Assembly: GCA_023052935.1 (NCBI GenBank)
Contig: CM041297.1
Location: 1,664,280-1,728,279, forward strand
Direction: 5' to 3'
From: Piezodorus guildinii
Lineage: Eukaryota; Arthropoda; Insecta; Hemiptera; Pentatomidae
Length of the DNA: 64,000 bases
Positions within the stretch are counted from its first letter, which is position 1; every line of letters begins with the position of its first letter. The notes below the pieces were generated by a model that saw only the letters and a list, made by a program, of their open reading frames with translations, did no database searches and was not told where the DNA came from. Both the position numbers and the translations under genes were made by a program. Shown piece after piece: positions 27,936 to 38,800 of the stretch.

Positions 27936-28661
27936 TATTACATTGTATCGTGAATTTTATCAAAAAGGTCCACTGGCTCATATTTAAATATAATTAAAAT
28001 TCCATAAAGAACCAATCTGTCGGACATTAATTGACGAAGATAGCCTTTGACTGTTGGTAAATTAATGTAATTGGACGGGGCTCTTAGAGAGGTCGATTAA
28101 TTAGCAAGCCGAGGTTTTTGTTATCAACTCATTTCATCAGTTGAGCCAACATACGGAGTTGTTTGATTTATTTAACTTGCGATACTCCCGTCTACTATTT
28201 GCCCATTCATTAGTATTAAAGCCGGCGGCGGCTCCCGACGGTGGCGCGGAATTTATTTCCTCCCTGTTTGCTCAGCTCGGCAAATACCCCTCCTTAGGCC
28301 CCACATGTTTCCCCAAAGTGGATTTAAAGTGCTTTCTTTTCTCTCTCATTTTTTTTTTTTTTTTTTTTCGACTCTTGTTGCCTTTTCAAAAAGATTACGT
28401 TATAGCTGTTATTAAAGAGTTATTCCGCTCTTCTAAATGAGCTGCTGTAATTTTTTTTTGTTTTAGATTGATAAAATATTACCATAATTAAAACCAATAC
28501 ATATATCAAATGGCTAAAATATATCAGATGTATGTATAAGTAGTAGCGTATGGGTAACACGTAGCACAGTGGCTAGCATAACAGCCTTCTATGCCCGAGT
28601 CACCGGGTTAAAACCTTCAGGTCGTCATTTCTATGTAATGAGCCCAAGACCCTTCATAAGA
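27936..28661. other. Interval with a single-copy island around 28020-28330
   Basis: 28020-28330 contains repeated ATTAAT/TTAATT homeodomain-type cores followed by a GC-rich block (GCCGGCGGCGGCTCCCGACG near 28222). An open stretch at 28141-28440 shows no family match and ends in a T-run. Not repeated elsewhere in the window; possibly conserved noncoding or regulatory DNA. 28560-28660 resembles part of SINE S2. Confidence 0.35.
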
Positions 28662-28673
28662 CCCTAAATCTTT

Positions 28674-28955
28674 GTTTGTTTATTTATTTAACGTCACTTT
28701 ATGCTACTATGGCTAATCGGACGATGCTACAGTGGAAGTCCTAAATTTTGCCTATCCAGGTTTTATTAGGATAGGGATCTTTAACGAGTACCTGACATCG
28801 CAGAGGCTCGGGACCACCTTTTAACGTCCCTCCGAAGGACGGCATAACTAAGGATTTTTTACTCCCATTAAAAAATCCTAGGACCACCTGCGGTTTTGAA
28901 CCCGTGACCTTTGGCATAGGAGGCTGTTATGCTAACCACCCAGCTACAAGTGATC
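28674..28955 (-). mobile_element. SINE S1, full-length copy with target-site duplication
   Basis: tRNA-like head at the right end (GTAGCTGGGTGGTTAGCAT on the minus strand), conserved body, and a tail TTAAATAAATAAACAAACAA. Flanked by CCCTAAATCTTT (28662-28673 and 28956-28967). Confidence 0.9.
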
Positions 28956-29202
28956 CCCTAAATCTTTATAAGTAAAAATGCATTGTAATTAAGTTCTTTT
29001 TTAATGAGAAAATCAAATTTTCTGTAATGAATGAGTAGCAATATAGACGTAGAATGTAATATGATCTAGTTTATAATACCTTCATGAAATTAATTTTTAT
29101 CATTTCTAATTAAGTTAATTGATTAATCATTTTTTTACAAGTAAGTAAAAGAACAGAATAATTATTAAAATTAAATTGAAATAGTGTGACAATTAAAAAA
29201 AA

Positions 29203-30030
29203 TCTGGTGCGGGCAACACATGACTACCACTAACCATCCATTTTTAAAATCAATGAAAGAATTTTCAAATACATTTAGAGATAAAAATACGTGAAACAAT
29301 TAAAGAATTAATTGAATTGAATTTATATAAAAACATGTGTTTTATTAAAAAATCTGTTATATTCTTATCTAAAATAATTAGTTAATGTAATCGGCTTTTC
29401 ATCACTCTCTATTAACTTTAAAAAGCTTTTGTATGAGATAATATTTTTTCTAAAATCTTTAGCATTCTAAAGGTATACCATACATGTATATTACTGTTCT
29501 TATGTTCAAAAACGAAAAATACCATTTAAAAAATATCTTTTCTGTTTTTTCCTTTAGGTGGGTATCGAATTCATTCAATTTATATATTTACCTGTTTTTC
29601 ATCAGTGGTAACAAGATAATATAGTTATTTTTATAGAATCAACAAAATTAAAGGTACTTAAGAGAAAGAAAATTAAAAATATCGGCATTTAAGCCCTGTC
29701 AGACCATTTTAATCAAAATCGTCGGAACCGTTTTCGAGAAAATCGAAAATAGGTGCAAAATGCATAGTATAAAGTGCTCTTCTGGTAAGCTCATTTTGAT
29801 GAAAAAGGTTTTGTAACGTCTCGGGCGTATAGTTGTCTTTAATATGAAATTTCACTTTCATAGACTTTTAGTTTCCGCCCGGGAGTTACCACACACACAT
29901 AGACCTTTTTGCGGGACTTGGTTATTTGGACTCAGGGGAGCCTAAAACGTGTATTTCCGTTGAAAACTGGAATTCGAAAATTTTCATTATCGCAATACTT
30001 TTCCTTACTATATAAGTAAGTGAAAGTAAA
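29203..30030 (+). repeat. Family A, nearly complete copy
   Basis: From TCTGGTGCGGGCAACACATG to TAAGTAAGTGAAAGTAAAAA, with all internal blocks in order. One of the best plus-orientation copies; about 830 bp, no coding frame. Confidence 0.8.
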
Positions 30031-31027
30031 AATGAAGGACTGGTACGGATTTTCTACAAAAATTATAATTGACAAGTCGGAAATTTAAAACCTACTCCCG
30101 CCGCTTTGTCGGAGTAGATTATAAACGTCTAATCATACCATCAATTTGAGAAGTAAACTAATTGTATTTCTAGAACCACTCACCGAACAGTAATCACTAC
30201 CTCATCATATTAATTAATAATCCAAAGTAAGATCAATAAAGAAAAAGCTTAGATTGACGAAAGAAAGATGGTGTAAGTGTTTATCGGTTCGTCGTTCGCT
30301 TTTTCCTCCACTATTTTCCATAGTTCCAACCGATGGACTAGAACGACGAAATGAACGGATAACTATAATTGAAAACCGTCAGTTATTTCTCTGTCTCGGT
30401 CAGGTCGCAGAAACGGCCTTCCAACACGTCGGTTTTGACCCTTCGCGATTGATCTTTTCTTTGGTTTTTAACGACTGATCGAACCATCGTTCATGAACGA
30501 TGATGTAAGTGAGCTTTAAGACGTGATTGAATGCTTTTTATGTTCATAACTCTTAGGTCTATGTTTTACAGAGTTCATTCAGATCATTCATTAAAAATAA
30601 TGTTTTAGTTGCATCTCGTTTAATATCCAATGTAAAACCCCTCATTCATAAATCTTATGAATAATGAAATCACGAACCCATCTGTAGATGTACCCAACCC
30701 CTCTTTGTATAAAATGGAAAAAAAAAAAAAGTACTTCACATTGAGGCACCAAGGGACTTGAAGTTCAAGCTGGTATTTACTTTTCCTTCAAGTAACGGTT
30801 AACTAAGCAACTCCTGTTACTACAACGGGAATCATAAATTACTTCAGTAGCTTTTTTTTGTAAACAACTGTTCTCTTACATCTTAAATGATACTAATTTA
30901 AAAAGAAAAAATTGGCCTACATTAAATATGTCTGAAAACTAGTAAGATAAAGTAAGATTTTATGACCATTCATTCACCTTAGTTCATGATTTTTAGTTTA
31001 GTATATCATTAAAAACCCGGTAAAAGA
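30031..31027. other. Interval without recognised genes
   Basis: 30250-30480 is somewhat richer in G+C with a 74-codon open stretch that matches no family I know. A perfect 18-bp palindrome CATCGTTCATGAACGATG lies at 30485-30502. The rest is AT-rich. Confidence 0.35.
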
Positions 31028-31702
31028 ATAGGACTCGAATTAAATACCGAATAAGACGAAATATATGATTAGTAGCAGAAACGGTGGCGATCTGGTGATA
31101 TTGATGTATCAGAGCATACTTTTGAACACGTAGAGAAATTCAAGTATTTAGGTTCAATGATAACAAGAAAAAATGAAATCCAGGAAGAAATAAAGTCCCG
31201 GTTAAAGGTGAGAAATGCGTGTTATTATTCAGTTGCTAAGTTACTTAGCTCACGGCTTCTATCTAAAAACTTAAAGGTTAGAATTTATAAAACTATTATT
31301 CTTTCGAAGGTTCTTTACGGATGTGAAACGTGGCCGCTTACTTTGAAGGATGAACAACGGCTTAAGGTTTTCGAAAATAAGGTACTGTGTAAAATATTTG
31401 GTCCGAAGAGAGGTGAGGCCTCTAGGGAGTTCAGAAGATTGCACGACGTGGAATTATACCCAGTTAATATAATTGAGTTGATAGCATCGCGGAGACTCAA
31501 ATGGGCGAGTTAAGTTGTTGGGCTCGATGAGGAGCGGATTCCGAGAAAGTTGGTATTCGCTGATCCGACTGGTAGGCGTCCGAAAGGTAGGCCGAAGCGT
31601 CGGTGAACGGTGAACATTGGACGAGTCTGTGTAGGCGGAATTTGGTGGTATCGGCATCGAACCTTCGGGTTCGCTAAGCCTATTATTATTATTATTATTA
31701 TA
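31028..31702 (+). pseudogene. RTE-like non-LTR RT 3' end with (ATT)n tail, copy 1
   Basis: Open at 31157-31513 with VRIYKTIILSKVLYGCETWP, LKVFENKVLCKIFGPKRGEA and RLHDVELYPVNIIELIASRR, the C-terminal region of a RTE/CR1-like reverse transcriptase. Upstream the frame is broken but shows FEHVEKFKYLGSMITRKN. The 3' end reads CGAACCTTCGGGTTCG, a perfect small hairpin, then AAGCCTATTATTATTATTATT. Copy 2 is at 42382-43245. Confidence 0.85.
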
Positions 31703-31774
31703 TCATTAAAAATAAATGATTAAACTTATCACTAATTTTCCTTTCCTACATGAAACTTTGTTAATATTAACCAT

Positions 31775-31998
31775 TTCTGTTTGCTTATTAATTTAACTTC
31801 ACTTTATGCTGCTGTGGCTAATCGTACGAAGCAGAGTACCTGAGATCGTACAGGTTCGGGACCTCCATTTTACTTCATCTGCGAAGGACGGTATGACAAC
31901 ATTTTTTGTTTTTTTTGTCAAGAAAAAATTCTAGGACCACCTGCCGCGTTTGAACCCCCGTCATAGAAGGTTGTTATGCTTGCCAATTAACCGCAGGT
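31775..31998 (-). mobile_element. SINE S1, diverged copy
   Basis: Same body as the other copies (ACTTTATGCTGCTGTGGCTA and GTACCTGAGATCG) but with deletions; the tRNA-like head is degenerate. Confidence 0.7.
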
Positions 31999-32179
31999 GA
32001 CCTCTATATCATTATTTAATATTATCATATTAAAACGAACAAATATGCATGTTAAAGGTATTTGATATCCAATTTAAGTCTTTATTAATAGCTTCTATGA
32101 TGAGTGAGTAAGGACCATTTATAATTTTTTTTTTAAGAAACCTAAATGTTAACTTACTTCTCTTGAAAAATTCTACGTT

Positions 32180-32312
32180 TTTTATGTATATATGAAATTT
32201 ATAGTAAGGGAATGTATTGCGATTATAATATTTTTGAAATCCAGTTTTCAACGGAAATACACGTTTTAGGGTCCCCTGAGTTCAAATGACTAAGTAACGT
32301 AAAAAGGCTTGA

Positions 32313-32372
<60 letters not shown>

Positions 32373-32460
32373 TAACTCTAGCTCAAAAAAGAAAAATCCT
32401 ACTAAACTGAAATTTCATACTTAATACAACTATACCCCCGAGATGTTGTCGTCAGTTATA
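32180..32460 (-). repeat. Family A 3' part containing an expanded (GT)n
   Basis: Matches the minus-strand end of family A (TTTCAACGGAAATACACG, GTCCCCTGAGT, AAAAAGGC). Where other copies have five to eight GT units, this copy has about 28 (32314-32370). Confidence 0.8.
32314..32370. repeat. (GT)n microsatellite
   Basis: 57 bp of GT repeat inside a family A copy. Confidence 0.95.
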
Positions 32461-33262
32461 GAATGAGATTGACTTATCAATAATACATAGTAATATTTAA
32501 TAACTTACTTTGTCTATACCTAAGACTACCATGGATAACCCTAAACCAGCTATCTAGAAAGAACTGGCCAAGTATCGACAAAGAACACATACCTGTACTT
32601 AAGACACAGTACCCACCACCTGCAAGCACTTGCTTTGACCGCCAATTGCCGCCTCCTCATCCCCCCTACAATCCCTTGCTACTTATACCCTTGGATCCTC
32701 AAGACTTATTACTCTAGTTGTAACATTACTTGTGTCACACTCATAGAAGGAGACCTCGGAATGTACAATTGTAGTCACCCAAACTCCTCAGCACAGAGTA
32801 TTGTATTCATAATGTGTATTATGTTAGAATTAGAATATATTTTATTTGTGAAACACAAAGTCTTGTACAAATTTACAACATAAAATACAATTATAAAAGA
32901 AATATAGCCTGAGTCTAGTGCTCTTTACCCAAAACATTAAACAAAAGATAAAACATGTACTCCTTGACAAAATAGTAAACAAAAATAAAACGAGCTGGAT
33001 AATACAATTTTTTTTAACATAATATTGATTACTACACAATATTAAACTTAAAATAGTGAGACATCTAATATAAACGGAAGCGTAGTAAATGTACAGTGGT
33101 CGCAAGTCAGGCGGCAGAATTTTTTGAGGAGGGTATTCAAAAACTGGTACCGCGTTATGACAAGTGCCTCAAAATTAATGGAAATTGTGTAGATAAGTAG
33201 ATTATGGTGCAGGCTTTCATGTAAAAATAAAATTATTGCGATATCTTTGCACGTCTTTTTTG
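32461..33262. other. AT-rich interval, nothing recognised
   Basis: Short open stretches (for example 32635-32883 and 32842-33105 on the other strand) look like chance frames and match no family. Confidence 0.4.
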
Positions 33263-33844
33263 CTTTCACTTACTATATATAGTAGGGGAAGTAATGTGAT
33301 CGAGAAAATTTTCGAATTCCAATTTTCAACGGAAATACACGTTTTAGGGTCCCCTGAGTCCAAATAACCAAGTTCCGCAAAAAGGTCTGTGTGTGTTTGT
33401 GTGGTAGATCCCGGGCGGAAACGGTAAATCCTATGAAACTGAAATTTCATATTTAAGACAACTATACGCCCGAGACGTGACAAAATGTTTTTCATCAAAA
33501 TGACCTTACCATAAGAGGCACTTTATACCATGCATTTTGCACCTTTCTTCGATTTTCTCGAAAACGGTTCCGACCGTTTTGATTAAACTCGCTATATCGA
33601 TGTAAAATTTAATGAGCTTTAATATGATGTAGGTTTTATTCTGGTTAAAATCGTCTGACAGGGCTTAAATGCCTTTATTTTAAATTTGTTTCTTCTAAAG
33701 TACCTTTAATTTTGTAGATTAAAAAAAATAACTATATTATCTTGTTAACGCTGATGAAAAACAGGTAAATATATAAATTGAATGAATTCGAAACCCAAAA
33801 ATTTTGAATGCAACTTTTCTTTTTTGAACATAAGAACAGTAATA
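33263..33844 (-). repeat. Family A, left part of the copy split by ERV-2
   Basis: Runs from TTTCACTTACTATATATAG (3' end of the minus-oriented unit) to ...AACAGTAATA, where ERV-2 begins. The remaining part resumes at 41325. Joining the flanks gives the order found in unsplit copies such as 43712-44060. Confidence 0.9.
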
Positions 33845-34133
33845 AATTTTGGTGTTCGTGCTCGTTATTGAAAAAAAAAAAATATTTTATTTATTCAAAA
33901 GTTACAAAATATCGATAATAACACTTTAAAAGACAATAATGACAATCTTGATAATAACAATATGGCTATACTAGATCTGACATAGATTACGTACCGTAAT
34001 TACTGCGAGGACTTGAAGAGAGTGTCCCCTGGGAGAAGGGACAGGGTATATAAAGGTTAATAGGACTGCTGAATAAGATTCAAGGAATATGGTGTGATCT
34101 GCAGGTGCACTATGGCCTCATGGTGGCGTGACT
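33845..34133 (-). repeat. ERV-2 3' LTR
   Basis: 289 bp; starts AGTCACGCC on the minus strand and ends CCAAAATT. The A12 run (plus strand) is two bases longer than in its partner LTR. Relative to ERV-1 LTRs it has CCCAGGGGACACTC in place of the CACTCACTCACTC region (4 bp shorter). Confidence 0.95.
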
Positions 34134-34144
34134 CCTCCGTCCTT
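34134..34144 (-). promoter_or_regulatory. ERV-2 polypurine tract
   Basis: AAGGACGGAGG on the minus strand, next to the 3' LTR, identical to that of ERV-1. Confidence 0.8.
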
Positions 34145-34173
34145 ATGAGAGTGAAGCCCACTGAACTCTAAAT

Positions 34174-35811
34174 TTAAGGATTTGGGACGGTTTGTCTATT
34201 CTGTAAATATTGAAACCAAGCTCTGGCTCTGCCATCAAAACATTCAGGTGGTTGAGGATGGGTACTTGGATTATCATTTGAAGGATTAGAACACAGTAAT
34301 TCCAGTTTACAATACTGACGATAAAGATTATAGCATAAAAGATATAAACATATTACATAAAATATATAAGAAATAAATTGGGATACAGTTATATCATAAG
34401 GTTCTAATTCTTCTATTTCTATATTACTTAAGTCTATTTGTTGTAATTCCTCAAAAGTAAAATTTGTTGATACAATAGTTTTATTATTAACAGAATGATA
34501 GGAAATAAAAGGAATATTTACATTGTCAACATAAGAAAGTGGTACATTTATATTTACAAATTTCTCTTTTTCATTAAGATTAAGGAGGCTAGTAGATGGT
34601 AGATGATACATTTGTGTGTTTGTTACACTAGTTGTTACATTGCTAATATTAAAGGTTAATAATTGGTGTAATGTGGGTATAAGTTTGATTATAGGGTTTG
34701 TTCTTATTTCTACAGCTTTACAATCATTTAATTCTATATTCTTACATAATTCTAAAATACATTTGTCCTTAATCTCTATCATGTCTTTACAGTAATGATG
34801 ATTATTGAATTTAATATAATTTCCATTGTAAAACGAATTTTTAAATCTAATGATTAGTTGTTCTTTAATCTTTAGAGTAATGACTTTATTATTCCTTGTA
34901 ACTGGATATGACATAGCATAATAAGTTGTTTTTGGCAATGATTTCAAAGGGATTTTAATAAAATAATAAATTAATCCTGTATCTGATAGGGAACAAAATG
35001 TGGAGCTAAGTAACCAGTTTAATTCTACATTTTCTGTGATTGGTTCTCCGAACGGTATGTTTAATTGTTCTAGTTCTCTAGTCGTTAATATGCTTGGATG
35101 GGTAATTCCTAATTTACATTGTTCTAAGGAAAATTCTATATCATTTAATTGATTTTCTACTAAATCTAATACGGCTAATAAATCATGATACATTAACTTA
35201 GTAAGAGCTAAATCTGTAAAATTATTTATTTTTTCTATACTATCCTTATATTTATTTAAAACAATTATTTCTTTATTAAGTTTAGATGTTAATTCTTTAT
35301 TTAATCCTAATCTAACATTTTCATTATGCTCTATGTGATACATATTTCTCTCGATTTTATTTAAAATATTATCATACTTTTCTTTGTCATCGGCGTCCAT
35401 ATTGCCGGTGAGCCAACTAATAGCATTGCCTAGTCCGTTAATTAAACCTCTTTTTGATCGGTTATTCCGATTTATATTTACAATATGATTAATTTTTTCT
35501 AATATCTTGTTATATTTTTGTTCAATAATATTATGCAAAGTTTTATATTCATTACTAATTGTTAATACGTCAATGCTAATCTTAAGGGTTTGAATTTCTC
35601 TTGTTAAATTTGTAAGATTCTTATAATGTAAAAATGTGTACCAATCTTCAATTATAAAAGATGGATTAATTTGTACGATGGATGCTCCTGGTCCGTCAGA
35701 TAAATCTTGTATTAGCAGGGTCTGTATCTGAACCGTAAGCGCTGCGATCAGAAGATACTTGAAACAATTCGTCGTCGAACTCAAAGTCATCTTGGCTGAC
35801 TCCTGTAACAT
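34174..35811 (-). CDS. env: ERV-2 Env, baculovirus F-like fusion glycoprotein
   Basis: 545 codons, same architecture as the ERV-1 Env: signal peptide after the likely start at codon 8, RSKR cleavage site at 118-121 with the adjoining GLINGLG fusion segment, one transmembrane helix near the C-terminus and a short tail. Three residues differ from ERV-1: a Pro for Leu in NIxFGEP, a Tyr for Cys at residue 332 (NGNxIKFN), and a Leu for Tyr in LHQxLTF. Loss of Cys332 could remove a disulfide if that cysteine is paired, so I cannot tell which copy has the ancestral form. The first 116 bases overlap the end of pol. Confidence 0.92.
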   Translation of the reverse strand: MLQESAKMTLSSTTNCFKYLLIAALTVQIQTLLIQDLSDGPGASIVQINPSFIIEDWYTFLHYKNLTNLTREIQTLKISIDVLTISNEYKTLHNIIEQKYNKILEKINHIVNINRNNRSKRGLINGLGNAISWLTGNMDADDKEKYDNILNKIERNMYHIEHNENVRLGLNKELTSKLNKEIIVLNKYKDSIEKINNFTDLALTKLMYHDLLAVLDLVENQLNDIEFSLEQCKLGITHPSILTTRELEQLNIPFGEPITENVELNWLLSSTFCSLSDTGLIYYFIKIPLKSLPKTTYYAMSYPVTRNNKVITLKIKEQLIIRFKNSFYNGNYIKFNNHHYCKDMIEIKDKCILELCKNIELNDCKAVEIRTNPIIKLIPTLHQLLTFNISNVTTSVTNTQMYHLPSTSLLNLNEKEKFVNINVPLSYVDNVNIPFISYHSVNNKTIVSTNFTFEELQQIDLSNIEIEELEPYDITVSQFISYIFYVICLYLLCYNLYRQYCKLELLCSNPSNDNPSTHPQPPECFDGRARAWFQYLQNRQTVPNP

Positions 35812-38800
35812 TAGACGTTTCTATTTCTTTTATGACATTCTCAATATCTTCATCAGTTATTTCTGGGTTTTTTTGACTTGTACTAGGTTTATTATTATTA
35901 TTATTTGATTTCTTTTTCTTAGTGACCTTTTTCGGTCGTTTGACTTGATCAGGGTGGAGTTTTTTCTTTCTACCTTTATTTCTATTTTGAAATCTTTTAT
36001 CAACATACTTTCCTTTTTCGTATTTAGGATCTATTTTCTTTTTCTGTTGTCTCTTTATATACACATCTTCCGGGATTTCTATGTCTTCTCTATTTTCATT
36101 TAACTTGCCTATTTTTCTCTCTTTATTTTGTTCTATACCTTTCTTAGTTATTTCGAAAAGCTGCTTCATTTTCCGATGGTACTCATGAACAAGATATTCT
36201 TTTATTTCCGGGGATTCATTATAAGTTTCATTAGTGATACCGAAAGTTATTTCGTTAGGGGTCATTTTAAGATCTTGATTAAGGGAATTATTATATGCTG
36301 TCGTTGCTTGCTCTAACTTATCTTCCTCTTTATCATCTTTGTTTTCTATGTTTATAAGTCTTAAAATTTCTAATAACGAAGAGCTTGCTCGATTAAGCAA
36401 TCCAAGAGAGTTAGGGTGATTGGGGGTAGTATAATGTAATTCAATATTTAAGTAGTTTAGAAAATCTTTAAACAAGTTATTGCCGAATTCTCTTCCGTTG
36501 TCACATGATATTTTTTGGGGTTTTGGAAAATATGCTAAATATTTTTTCAATACTTTCATGCTTTCTATGGCATTATAACTCGTTGCGTAATAAGAAAATA
36601 TTCTTTTGGAAAAAGTATCTACTATTAAATAAATGTAATAATTACTCATGTGTAAGGTATCAATCATTAAATCTGTAAAGGGTTTCTCAGGTGTGGGAGT
36701 AATTTTAAATTTTTGTTTTATAGGTCTTCTATCGTATTTGCCTTTTCCACATGTGTCACATTTGTTTATAATTTCTGTGATATGATCTTTCATATTGGGC
36801 CAATAAAATTTGGTTTTCAAAACTAAATATGTTTCATTTATACCTCTGTGGCATGTCTTGGCGATATGATAATCAAGGATAAGTAATTTCTGGTCTTCCG
36901 TGTTCTTTACATCTGGCAATAGTTTATAATATCTTTTAATTCTATTTGTGGGAAATTTTTCTCTAATGAGTGATGCAACTTTATTAAATAATGCATTATA
37001 CCAATTATTTTCACTTTCTATAGAATCTGATATGGGTGAGCAGTATATGCCGTAAGTTATATTTGGTCTTAAGATTTCTAAAAGTTTTTCTTCTATTTCA
37101 AAATCTTTTTCATGATAAGGCCAAGTAAATTCAATTGTTGTTCTTTGCTTATTATTGAATATTGTTTCGCGTTGAATTTTCGCGTGTCCCTTTTTTATTA
37201 TTATTTGATTTTTCTCAACATTTACTGGTCTAGATTTATCATCAACTATTAAGATTCTGTTATCGGAGGATTCTGTGGAGTGCTGCGTTGCTAAAGAAGA
37301 TATATCATCTTGAATTATTTCTTGGTGTTCACCATTATTATTTTCTTCTATGTTTTCATCATTATTAATTCCTTCTAAGTTTTCATTGTTAGCTTCTTCT
37401 TGGGTTTCTTCTATTCCCATTTCTTGTAATAAATCTACGATTTCTTGTGAATAGTTATTAGGAGAATTTTCTGTATGAAAAATATCAAATTCTGGTTCTT
37501 TTAATTTCCTTTCTTCAATAGGGTAACGGGATAAATGATCGGCGACTTTATTAGCCTTTCCTTCAATGTATTTTATGTCATATTCGAAATCTTCTAACAA
37601 TAATTTCCATCTAATTAATCTGGCGTTCTGTGTTTTACACGTTCTTAAATATTCTAAAGGTTTGTGATCTGAATATATGAAAAATTTTCTACCGTATAAG
37701 TAGGGTCGAAAATGATTGCAAGCCCAAATAATGGCTAAACATTCCTTTTCCGTTGTTGAGTAATTTTGTTCTGCTTTATTAAGTGTTCTGGATGCAAAAC
37801 ATACAGGGAGTTCTTTTCCATCTTTCTTCTGTGCTAATACTGCACCAATGGCGAAATTACTTGCGTCAGTTGTTAAGAAAAAGTCCTGATTGAAATCTGG
37901 AATTTGCAAAATGGGGCTACTACATACAAGTTGTTTCAATTCCTCAAAAGCGTTTTCATATAACTCTGGTTTGATTTCTTTTTGATCTTTTCGGAGACAT
38001 CTCGTTAATGGGGAAGCTATCTTTGCGTAATTTGGTATCATTTTCCTATAGAAACCAGTTAATCCTAAAAAGCTTTTAATTTCTTTTTCATTTTTAGGGA
38101 GTTTAAAATCTTTTACTGCTTTTATCTTTTCTGGATTAGGTTCTATGCCGCGTTCGCTGATAATATGTCCGAGGAATAACAATTCTTTCTTGCAAAATTC
38201 TGTCTTATCGAGCTGAATCTTTAAGTTATGTTTTTCTAACTTTTTAAGAGTTTCTTCTAAATGTTTCCAATGATCTTTGTAATTTTCAGAAAAAATTATA
38301 ATATCGTCCATATAGACTAAAACGTTAATAGAATCTGAAAAAATGATATTCATGGCTCTTTGAAACGTTGCTGGGGCATTACTGAGTCCAAATGGCATGC
38401 GAAGGAATTCAAAGTGGCCTTGATCTGTAGAAAATGCTGTTTTTGGGATAGAACTTTCTTCGACTTTTATTTGATGGAAGCCTGAGCAAAGGTCCATTGC
38501 TGTAAATATCGTCGCTTTTCCTAATTTGCCTAAAAGGTCTTCAATATTAGGAATGGGGAATTTATCCGGGGTTGTTTCTCGATTTAATTTCCTGTAATCA
38601 ATCACCATTCGTATTTTTCTTTTTCCTGATGCGTCTGGCTTTTTCGGGACAATCCAAACGGGAGAATTGTAAGGGGAATTGCTGGGTCTTATTATTTTGG
38701 ATTCTAACATCTTTTTAATTTCTTCCTTAATATTTTCTTTGAATTGGTGGGGATATCTGTAATTTTTCGAATATATCGGGTCTTCGGTTTTTGTTTTAAT

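Noticed and set aside
30254..30478. 74-codon open frame in a GC-richer block
   Set aside because: No start context, domain or neighbouring exon to support a gene.
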